Assembly (NCBI GenBank): GCA_947482805.1
Contig: CANKLK010000082.1
Span: 1 to 9,597, forward strand
Source of the DNA: Flavobacteriaceae bacterium
GTDB lineage: Bacteria; Bacteroidota; Bacteroidia; Flavobacteriales; Flavobacteriaceae
Direction of reading: 5' to 3'
Length of the DNA stretch: 9,597 bases
The notes beneath the pieces are model-generated. The model saw only the letters and a program-made list of their open reading frames with translations, did no database searches and was not told where the DNA came from. Below, piece by piece: positions 1-4,558 of the stretch (positions are counted from its first letter, which is position 1; each line of letters starts with the position of its first letter). The translations under genes and the position numbers were made by a program.

Positions 1-1098
1 GCAGCAACCACACCAATTCGTCAAGAAGTTATTGATGAAATGGTAAAAGTTATGCAGTCGGAGTATGGAAATCCATCATCAACACATAGTATTGGAAGAA
101 GTGCCAAAGCCATTATTGAAACCTCGAGAAAAATAATTGCTAAACAATTAAATTGTAATGCACAAGAAATTGTTTTTACTTCAACAGCTACCGAAGCCAC
201 CAATTGGATTTTAAGAAGCGCTGTAAAAGATTTTGGGGTTAAGCGAATAATTACTTCTAAAATAGAACATCATGCGACTTTGTATACGGTTCAGGCTTTA
301 CAGGAAGAATTTGGTATTGCTGTCGAGTTTGTAAATGTATCTCGTGAAGGAACTATGGATTATGATCAATTTTCAGCATTATTTTCCAATGACATCAAGA
401 CGTTAGTTTCTTTAATGCATGTAAATAATGAAACCGGAGTTATCAATGATATTGAAAAGATAGGAGCAATATGTAACCAAAACAAAGCGTTGTTTCATTG
501 TGATACAGTTCAGTCAATTGGAAAAACAGAGTTGAATTTACAAGAATTAGCCATTGATTTTTTAGTTGCCAGTGCCCATAAATTTCATGGTCCAAAAGGT
601 GTTGGTTTTGCTTATGTTCGAAAAAATTTGGTATTGCAACCTATGATCTTTGGAGGTGAGCAGGAGAAAGGATGGCGTGCAGGAACTGAATCGGTACACC
701 AAATTGCCGGAATGGCCAAAGCTCTGGAACTTTCTTTTGAGTTATTAAATGAGGAAAGAAAATACATAAGCGATTTGAAACAGTATTGTTTTCAAAAATT
801 GCAGCAAGCATTTCCCGAATTCAGCGTTAATGGAGATGATACATTTTACAATATTTTAAATGTTTTGTTACCTTTTTCTCCGGAAAAAACGGCCATGATT
901 TTATTTAATTTGGACATGAAAGGCATATCAGTTTCTCGTGGAAGCGCTTGTCAAAGTGGTAGTGCCAAACCTTCACATGTATTGGCTGAAATGCTTAACG
1001 AGGAAGAGTTAAAAAAGCCAAGTTTGCGTATTTCATTTAGTCATTACAATACCAAAGAAGAAATTGATTGTTTGATATCTGCATTAAATGAAATTTAA
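1..1098 (+). CDS. Cysteine desulfurase, NifS/IscS-like (class V aminotransferase fold), 5' end outside window
   Basis: PLP-dependent enzyme that removes sulfur from L-cysteine as an enzyme-bound persulfide, giving alanine; the sulfur feeds Fe-S cluster assembly or tRNA thiolation in the cytoplasm. The frame is open from base 1, and its first residues, AATTPIRQEV, are the usual start region of the family, so only about 6-8 N-terminal residues lie outside the window; the ATG at 40 is internal. Visible motifs are HVNNETG, the cofactor-binding DTVQSIGK, the Schiff-base lysine in SAHKFHGPKG (Lys codon 580-582), GGEQEKGWRAGTES, and the catalytic cysteine in SRGSACQSGSAKPSH (Cys codon 949-951). The long Cys loop places it in group I (IscS/NifS-like) rather than group II (SufS). 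No iscU, iscR or suf gene is visible, so its sulfur acceptor cannot be told. It converges with the minus-strand peptidase gene. Family assignment is firm; the subgroup is inferred. Confidence 0.93.
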   Translation, partial: AATTPIRQEVIDEMVKVMQSEYGNPSSTHSIGRSAKAIIETSRKIIAKQLNCNAQEIVFTSTATEATNWILRSAVKDFGVKRIITSKIEHHATLYTVQALQEEFGIAVEFVNVSREGTMDYDQFSALFSNDIKTLVSLMHVNNETGVINDIEKIGAICNQNKALFHCDTVQSIGKTELNLQELAIDFLVASAHKFHGPKGVGFAYVRKNLVLQPMIFGGEQEKGWRAGTESVHQIAGMAKALELSFELLNEERKYISDLKQYCFQKLQQAFPEFSVNGDDTFYNILNVLLPFSPEKTAMILFNLDMKGISVSRGSACQSGSAKPSHVLAEMLNEEELKKPSLRISFSHYNTKEEIDCLISALNEI

Positions 1099-1303
1099 AT
1101 CACAGGCTAATTTGTTAGGAATAGGAATTAAATTACCAATTTCCAATAAACTTAAATTTTTCTTAGAATTAGATGGGAAAGGTGGTCTCACAGATATAAA
1201 CAAAGTAGCTCGCTATCCTTAGCTGACTAATAGTCGTTCAAGTTTTAACGTTTGGCTTAAAATAAATAAAAAGCCATGTCGTTCCCTAAAAAGGACGGTT
1301 TAA
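1088..1303 (+). pseudogene. Possible decayed 3' fragment of an outer-membrane beta-barrel protein gene
   Basis: A frame starting at an ATG that overlaps the desulfurase stop by 11 bases encodes 44 residues to a TAG at 1220-1222, then stays open to TAA at 1301-1303. It reads NLLGIGIKLPISNKLKFFLE, then LDGKGGLTDINKVARYP, stop, LTNSRSSFNVWLKI. From general knowledge, a strand ending in 'PIS.KL.FF.EL' followed by 'GLTDINK' and a last strand like 'RSF.V.L.I' is the style of the C-terminal hairpins of small Bacteroidota porin-like barrels (OMP_b-brl family). I infer a remnant: no signal peptide or earlier strands, and an in-frame stop. It could instead be a chance small ORF. The same gap has a weak hairpin (arms TGGCTT 1253-1258 and AAGCCA 1271-1276, 12-nt loop) with no T-run, so no convincing terminator is seen between the convergent genes. 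Confidence 0.3.
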
Positions 1304-2061
1304 ATGATTTTTTTGATGACACGTAAACGATGCGTATGCCTATTTTGTTCTGAATTATAAATGCCTAAGTGATCTAAGCGGTCAATTCTAACTTTTCCAC
1401 TTGCATGGATAATATAATTGTTTTCCATGATAATACCAACATGGATTATCTTTCCTTCTTCATTGTCAAAAAAGGCTAAATCACCAGGTTCACTTTCTTC
1501 TATAAAACTCAACGCATCTCCTTGTGTCGATTGTTGAGAGGCATCTCTTAGAAGTTGATATCCATTTAACTTATAGACCATTTGTGTAAATCCGGAACAG
1601 TCAATACCAAAAGGTGTTTTTCCACCCCAAAGATAAGGTGCGTTCAAATACATAAAAGCAGTAGTAATCAAATCTGATTTTGGTTTGATACCGCTGGTTC
1701 TCAAACCTTCAAACTCAAAATTCTCAATATTAATTTCGCTGTAATTTAAAAATGACAAGGAAGAGCCTAATGGGATAGGCAATAATGTATTGGCGGAATT
1801 TGTTACATATTCAACCAAATCTGAGTTCAAAATTATTGCATCATTAGATAAACTTTTGAAACTCTTTTCAGATATAGTCTGGTATTGTTTAGAATCGACC
1901 CAACCCTCATAATCATCAAATTGTAATTTTATTTTTGACCATTGATTTTGAGTCTCCAAAATCTCAAAATGCTCGCCAAACAAGACTTGAGAAACGATTT
2001 CGCTTCTGTCGCTTGGTTCGGCTCGTAACGGAATTATAGCAAGATTACAAATGGCAAACAT
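1300..2061 (-). CDS. C40 family (NlpC/P60) peptidase with N-terminal SH3-like domain
   Basis: Predicted cell-wall cysteine endopeptidase of 253 residues; the family cleaves the gamma-D-Glu to diamino-acid bond in peptidoglycan stem peptides or recycled fragments. Residues 1-60 form a bacterial SH3-like domain (PLRAEPSDRSE, then GWVDSKQY), residues ~70-125 look like a second, weaker SH3-like module, and residues ~130-253 are the NlpC/P60 domain. The catalytic triad is visible: Cys155 in FGIDCSGF, His207 in IIHVGI and His219 in IIHASGK; the YLWGG and PGDLAFF motifs are also present. This SH3-plus-NlpC layout resembles YkfC-type enzymes. No signal peptide or lipobox is seen, so it may act in the cytoplasm on recycled muropeptides or be exported another way. 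It lies 83 nt downstream of the thiolase on the same strand and may be co-transcribed with it. The start at MFAICNL fits the family. Confidence 0.9.
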   Translation of the reverse strand: MFAICNLAIIPLRAEPSDRSEIVSQVLFGEHFEILETQNQWSKIKLQFDDYEGWVDSKQYQTISEKSFKSLSNDAIILNSDLVEYVTNSANTLLPIPLGSSLSFLNYSEINIENFEFEGLRTSGIKPKSDLITTAFMYLNAPYLWGGKTPFGIDCSGFTQMVYKLNGYQLLRDASQQSTQGDALSFIEESEPGDLAFFDNEEGKIIHVGIIMENNYIIHASGKVRIDRLDHLGIYNSEQNRHTHRLRVIKKII

Positions 2062-2071
2062 TCAAATATAA

Positions 2072-2144
2072 TTGATAATGGATATTTGATAATGGATAAT
2101 TGAAATTTTTAATTGTTAATTATCCACTATCTATTGTTAATTAT
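2072..2144. repeat. AT-rich intergenic repeat with tandem and inverted copies
   Basis: The gap between the peptidase and thiolase genes is almost wholly repetitive. TTGATAATGGATAT (2072-2085) is followed directly by TTGATAATGGATAA (2086-2099), a 14-base tandem repeat. The stretch 2086-2103 is an imperfect inverted repeat of 2116-2133 (15 of 18 positions pair by Watson-Crick), with a 12-nt loop, so a transcript would form a long AT-rich hairpin. TTGTTAATTAT recurs at 2113-2123 and 2134-2144, ending against the thiolase stop codon. Similar 'GATAATGGATAATT' words are, as I recall, scattered between genes in flavobacterial genomes, so this may be one copy of a dispersed small repeat. A role as attenuator between the two genes is possible but not shown. 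Confidence 0.7.
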
Positions 2145-3323
2145 TTAAATTCTTTCAATAACAATCGCCGAAGCACCACCGCCACCATTACAAATGGCAG
2201 CTGCACCCACTTTGGCATTGTTTTGTTTTAAGACATTAATTAAGGTTACAATAATTCTGGCTCCGGAACACCCAAGAGGGTGACCTAAAGAAACCGCACC
2301 ACCATTTACATTTACTTTATCATTGTCAAGACCTAATATTTTTGCATTGGCTAAACCAACTACGGCAAAGGCTTCATTGAATTCAAAATAATCAACATCG
2401 GCAACAGTTAAGCCAGCTTTATCTAATGCTTTTGGCAATGCTTTTGCTGGCGATGTTGTAAACCATTTTGGTTCTTGTGCTGCATCTGCATAGGATTTTA
2501 TATAGGCTAATGGTTTTAATCCCATTGCTTTTGCTTTTTCTTCGCTCATTAAAACTAAAGCTGCAGCTCCATCATTTATAGTTGAAGCATTAGCCGCTGT
2601 AACGGTTCCGTCTTTAGTAAAAACAGCATTTAAAGTCGGAATTTTGTCCAATTTTACATTGGTATATTCTTCGTCTTGGGAAAAGATAATCGGCTCACCA
2701 CGACGTTGCGGAATTTCTACAGGAACAATTTCATTATTAAATTTGCCGCCGCTCCAAGCTTTAGCGGAACGCTCGTAGGATTGAATAGCAAAAGCATCTT
2801 GCTCTTCACGTGATATTTTATATTCGGAGGCACATAAATCGGCAGAAACTCCCATGGCGTTATTGTCATAAGCATCTGTTAAACCATCTTTCTGCATTCC
2901 GTCAACCATAGTTGTTGGGCCAAATTTCACTCCAATTCGTAAGTGAACATAATGAGGAATCAAGCTCATGTTTTCCATTCCGCCTGCCACTACAATTTCA
3001 GCATCACCTGCCATAATAGCCTGCGCACCCTGCATAACGGCTTTCATTCCGGAAGCACATACTTTATTAACGGTAGTACAGGCAACAGTGTTTGGTAATC
3101 CTGCAAAAATAGCCGCTTGCCTTGCCGGAGCTTGTCCGTTTCCTGCTTGGACTACATTTCCCATCAACACTTCATCTACCAAGTTTGGATCTAACTTGAT
3201 TTTGTCTAAAGCGCCTTTGATGGCAATTGCTCCTAATTGTGTAGCTGGAACTGTTGACAGCGATCCCATGAAACTTCCTATTGGGGTTCTAACTGCTGAA
3301 ACGATAACTACTTTTTTACTCAT
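2145..3323 (-). CDS. Acetyl-CoA C-acetyltransferase (thiolase family)
   Basis: Thiolase that condenses two acetyl-CoA to acetoacetyl-CoA or, in reverse, thiolytically cleaves 3-ketoacyl-CoA; cytoplasmic and normally tetrameric. The N-terminal domain carries the nucleophilic Cys in VNKVCASGMKA, and the C-terminal domain carries GHPLGCSGAR and CNGGGGAS. Two starts are possible, 3341 (398 residues) and 3323 (392 residues, MSKKVVIVSAVRTPIG). I chose 3323 because the catalytic residues then number Cys89, His348 and Cys378, exactly as in the well-studied Zoogloea ramigera biosynthetic thiolase, and because a candidate promoter box at 3349-3356 would put the transcript start only a few bases before 3341. 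The sequence appears intact. It is the first gene of a two-gene minus-strand block with the NlpC/P60 peptidase; no beta-oxidation partner genes are visible, so the physiological direction is open. Confidence 0.93.
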   Translation of the reverse strand: MSKKVVIVSAVRTPIGSFMGSLSTVPATQLGAIAIKGALDKIKLDPNLVDEVLMGNVVQAGNGQAPARQAAIFAGLPNTVACTTVNKVCASGMKAVMQGAQAIMAGDAEIVVAGGMENMSLIPHYVHLRIGVKFGPTTMVDGMQKDGLTDAYDNNAMGVSADLCASEYKISREEQDAFAIQSYERSAKAWSGGKFNNEIVPVEIPQRRGEPIIFSQDEEYTNVKLDKIPTLNAVFTKDGTVTAANASTINDGAAALVLMSEEKAKAMGLKPLAYIKSYADAAQEPKWFTTSPAKALPKALDKAGLTVADVDYFEFNEAFAVVGLANAKILGLDNDKVNVNGGAVSLGHPLGCSGARIIVTLINVLKQNNAKVGAAAICNGGGGASAIVIERI

Positions 3324-3348
3324 GATAACTTGTTGTTTCATTATAATG

Positions 3349-3356
3349 CAAAACTA
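3349..3356 (-). promoter_or_regulatory. Candidate -7 box for the thiolase gene
   Basis: On the minus strand the sequence TAGTTTTG matches the Bacteroidota -7 consensus TAnnTTTG. The transcript would start around 3342-3345, giving a leader of about 20 nt to the ATG at 3323 but almost none to the ATG at 3341. The nearest upstream TTTG lies 25 nt away, longer than the usual ~19-21, so the -33 element is weak. Confidence 0.4.
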
Positions 3357-3499
3357 ATCTTTTCTTGCAAATTAAGGAATTCAAAGGCCAATAATTCTTG
3401 AATCAATTGTAATTTAGAAAATATTCTAATTCTACTTTGTTGAAAGTGAAGCTATTTTAAATTTATTTATTTTAAAGATTAAAAAAAGAAATGAAATAG

Positions 3500-3530
3500 T
3501 TGTAAATTATAGAATGAAAAGTTACATTTG
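3500..3530 (+). promoter_or_regulatory. Promoter of the tRNA-Ser/tRNA-Pro transcript
   Basis: TTG at 3500-3502 and TACATTTG at 3523-3530 are separated by 20 nt and match the Bacteroidota primary-sigma pattern (-33 TTTG or TTG, -7 TAnnTTTG). The expected start lies near 3535, about 40 nt before tRNA-Ser, which suits a tRNA precursor. The flank from 3357 to 3499 is AT-rich and shows nothing else recognisable. Confidence 0.65.
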
Positions 3531-3573
3531 CAACCGCAAAAAAGTTAAGTTCTTTTGTGCTTTATTGAAATTT

Positions 3574-3660
3574 GGAGAGTTGCCTGAGTGGCCGAAAGGA
3601 CATGTTTGCTAAACATGCGTATGGGGAACTGTACCAAGGGTTCGAATCCCTTACTCTCCG
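3574..3660 (+). tRNA. tRNA-Ser (anticodon GCT)
   Basis: The 87-nt cloverleaf has acceptor arms GGAGAGT (3574-3580) and ACTCTCC (3653-3659) with discriminator G3660. The anticodon stem CATGT/ACATG encloses the loop TTGCTAA, giving anticodon GCT at 3608-3610, which reads AGC and AGU serine codons. The long variable arm (GTATGGGGAACTGTACC region) and the T-arm GGGTTCGAATCCC are typical of class II tRNA-Ser. CCA is not encoded, so it must be added enzymatically. It is the first gene of the cluster, 13 nt before tRNA-Pro. Confidence 0.96.
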
Positions 3661-3673
3661 CTTTTTAATTTTT

Positions 3674-3748
3674 CGGGGTGTAGCGTAGCCCGGTTATCGC
3701 GCCTGCTTTGGGAGCAGGAGGCCGCAGGTTCGAATCCTGCCACCCCGA
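3674..3748 (+). tRNA. tRNA-Pro (anticodon TGG)
   Basis: The 75-nt cloverleaf has acceptor arms CGGGGTG (3674-3680) and CACCCCG (3741-3747) with discriminator A3748. The anticodon stem CCTGC/GCAGG encloses TTTGGGA, giving anticodon TGG at 3709-3711, which decodes CCA and, by wobble, other proline codons. The T-arm contains GGTTCGAATCC. The C at position 1 is the usual identity mark of bacterial tRNA-Pro. CCA is not encoded. The 13-nt spacing after tRNA-Ser indicates a shared precursor. Confidence 0.96.
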
Positions 3749-3766
3749 CAAAATATAGTGGAAGGG

Positions 3767-3797
3767 TTTGTTTATATTGAAGCTAAGCTTTAATTTG
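3767..3797 (+). promoter_or_regulatory. Possible separate promoter for tRNA-Arg
   Basis: TTTG at 3767-3770 is followed after exactly 19 nt by TTAATTTG at 3790-3797, which differs from TAnnTTTG only at its second base. It lies in the unusually long 122-nt spacer between tRNA-Pro and tRNA-Arg, so tRNA-Arg may have its own start near 3802. Read-through from the upstream promoter remains possible. Confidence 0.35.
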
Positions 3798-3820
3798 CAA
3801 CAAAATCACATAGGATCATG

Positions 3821-3844
3821 AAAAAATCCTGCCACGATTTTTTT
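3821..3844 (+). terminator. Weak AT-rich hairpin with T-run between tRNA-Pro and tRNA-Arg
   Basis: Arms AAAAAATC (3821-3828) and GATTTTTT (3836-3843) pair perfectly around the 7-nt loop CTGCCAC, and the right arm ends in a T-run. It could end or attenuate the Ser-Pro transcript, but the stem has a single G-C pair and may be only a precursor-processing structure. Confidence 0.3.
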
Positions 3845-3870
3845 AATTAGTTTTTTATAAAAACTTCTTT

Positions 3871-3944
3871 GGTTCCATAGCTCAGCTGGATAGAGCAACT
3901 GCCTTCTAAGCAGTAGGTCGAAGGTTCGAATCCTTCTGGGATCA
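3871..3944 (+). tRNA. tRNA-Arg (anticodon TCT)
   Basis: The 74-nt cloverleaf has acceptor arms GGTTCCA (3871-3877) and TGGGATC (3937-3943), including two G-U pairs, with discriminator A3944. The anticodon stem ACTGC/GCAGT encloses CTTCTAA, giving anticodon TCT at 3905-3907, which reads AGA and AGG. The D-arm has AGCTCAGCTGGATAGAGC and the T-arm AAGGTTCGAATCCTT. CCA is not encoded. The gene is followed within 6 nt by a strong terminator and then by possible remnants of an integrated element, so it is a plausible former attachment site. Confidence 0.96.
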
Positions 3945-3949
3945 CGAAT

Positions 3950-4014
3950 AAAAAGAAAAAGAGAAAAAAAATATCCAAGTTTACTTGAGTATTTTTTTTC
4001 TCTTTTTCTTTTTT
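3950..4014 (+). terminator. Intrinsic terminator with a perfect 24-bp stem after tRNA-Arg
   Basis: Positions 3950-3973 (an A-rich, all-purine arm ending in TA) are perfectly complementary to 3990-4013. The 16-nt apex can add a CAAG/CTTG stem (3976-3979 with 3984-3987) capped by TTTA. The right arm is itself T/C-rich and ends in six Ts. Its position just after tRNA-Arg makes it the end of the tRNA transcript. The stem is unusually long and has very few G-C pairs. Confidence 0.8.
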
Positions 4015-4064
4015 CAAAGCGGAGCTTTGATGGATGGGCGTAAGCCAATCCTATTCTAAATCAC
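4015..4064 (+). other. Structured stretch with possible tRNA-Arg-derived pieces
   Basis: Two small hairpins are visible: CAAAGC-GGA-GCTTTG (4015-4029), and GGAT plus GGC closed by a GTAA (GNRA-type) tetraloop (4032-4051, one G-A mismatch between the two stem parts). The stretch AGCTTTGATGGATGGGC resembles the tRNA-Arg D-arm AGCTCAGCTGGATAGAGC, and 4047-4064 resembles its 3' end (AATCCT, then TCT, then ATCAC in the same order with small gaps). It may be a degraded tRNA copy left by integration or duplication, or a short structured RNA ending at the next terminator. The similarity was found by eye and is weak. Confidence 0.25.
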
Positions 4065-4099
4065 ATACAAAGCCACTGTTTTCAGTGGTTTTTTTGTAT
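4065..4099 (+). terminator. Intrinsic terminator
   Basis: Arms CCACTG (4073-4078) and CAGTGG (4083-4088) pair perfectly around TTTT and are followed by seven Ts. An outer stem, ATACAAA (4065-4071) with TTTGTAT (4093-4099), pairs as well. This is a classic rho-independent terminator and stronger in G-C than the one just after tRNA-Arg. It may be the original end of the tRNA transcript, displaced by an insertion or duplication. Confidence 0.8.
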
Positions 4100-4154
4100 C
4101 AGCCATTTTGTTCCATTCCTGATTTTTTATTGATTTTGGTGTTTTTAACCCAAA

Positions 4155-4176
4155 AGTTTGCGCATAGTTTGCACAA
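4155..4176. repeat. Direct repeats upstream of the integrase remnant
   Basis: AGTTTGCGCAT (4155-4165) and AGTTTGCACAA (4166-4176) are adjacent 11-base repeats matching at 9 positions, followed by two TTGAC words at 4181-4185 and 4190-4194. Direct repeats of this type next to an integrase start could be arm-binding or operator sites of the lost element; that role is inferred. Confidence 0.4.
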
Positions 4177-4204
4177 AAAATTGACTTCCTTGACCATCCC
4201 TGTT

Positions 4205-4264
4205 ATGGCAAATGTTAAGGTGCTCTTAAACCAAAGAAGAGCTAAATTCATTTTCCGCATTTAA
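4205..4264 (+). pseudogene. Truncated N-terminus of a Bacteroidota tyrosine recombinase (integrase)
   Basis: The frame from the ATG at 4205 reads MANVKVLLNQRRAKFIFRI and stops at TAA 4262-4264. From family knowledge, Bacteroidota phage and transposon integrases often start with 'MA.VK..L..RRAK.DGTYP..FRI', the arm-DNA-binding domain. Here the segment between RRAK and FRI appears deleted and nothing follows: the SAM-like core-binding and catalytic (R..HxxR..Y) domains are absent. The position next to a tRNA cluster, a common integration site, and the direct repeats just upstream fit a decayed integrative element. The same frame is open upstream to 4034, but that part crosses a terminator and looks non-coding. 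Only 19 residues support the call. Confidence 0.45.
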
Positions 4265-4501
4265 AATATTAGAAAACCTAGTTTTAACTATTGAATTTTG
4301 ACTTATATGAAGTGTCTGAAAATTTTGAAAAAATGGATAAAACCTCTAAATATTTAAACTTTTTCTTATACCTTATTTTTACCTCTAATATATAGAATCA
4401 AATAACAGGAAAAAGTAAATTGCTACATCATTACACAAAATTTATATAGTAATTAGACTATTATTAAAAAAATATATCATTTAATTTAATTTAGTAATCA
4501 A
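4265..4501. other. AT-rich non-coding stretch
   Basis: Between the integrase scrap and the promoter region of the large secreted-protein gene I see no coding frame, RNA gene or convincing hairpin. The stretch is very AT-rich, with poly-A and poly-T tracts. Confidence 0.5.
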
Positions 4502-4529
4502 TTGTAATGAGATTTCTTTACTATTTTAG
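4502..4529 (+). promoter_or_regulatory. Possible promoter of the T9SS secreted-protein gene
   Basis: TTG at 4502-4504 and TATTTTAG at 4522-4529 are 17 nt apart; the second box differs from TAnnTTTG at one position. It would leave a leader of about 25 nt before the ATG at 4559, which has no Shine-Dalgarno sequence, as is usual in Bacteroidota. The spacing is short, so this is tentative. Confidence 0.3.
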
Positions 4530-4558
4530 CGCTTCATTTTTTTTAAACTAATTCAATT

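Noticed and set aside
1225..1235. Small palindrome GACTAATAGTC
   Set aside because: Five-base arms around one base are expected by chance, and no associated feature was found.
2063..2070. Minus-strand TATATTTG, a match to the -7 consensus, just before the peptidase start
   Set aside because: It ends one base before the ATG, so RNA would start inside the coding region, and no -33 element is seen; in DNA this AT-rich a chance match is likely.
2968..3357. 129-residue open frame on the + strand opposite the thiolase
   Set aside because: It lies antisense to a gene with intact catalytic motifs, and its protein has no recognisable domain; it is a reading shadow of the thiolase.
3806..4048. 80-residue frame on the minus strand across tRNA-Arg and its terminator
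   Set aside because: It is composed of the complement of the tRNA and the A/T-rich hairpin; no coding character.
4034..4204. Upstream part of a 76-residue + frame that ends with the integrase-like tail
   Set aside because: It runs through a strong terminator and low-complexity DNA; only the last 19 codons from 4205 resemble a protein family.
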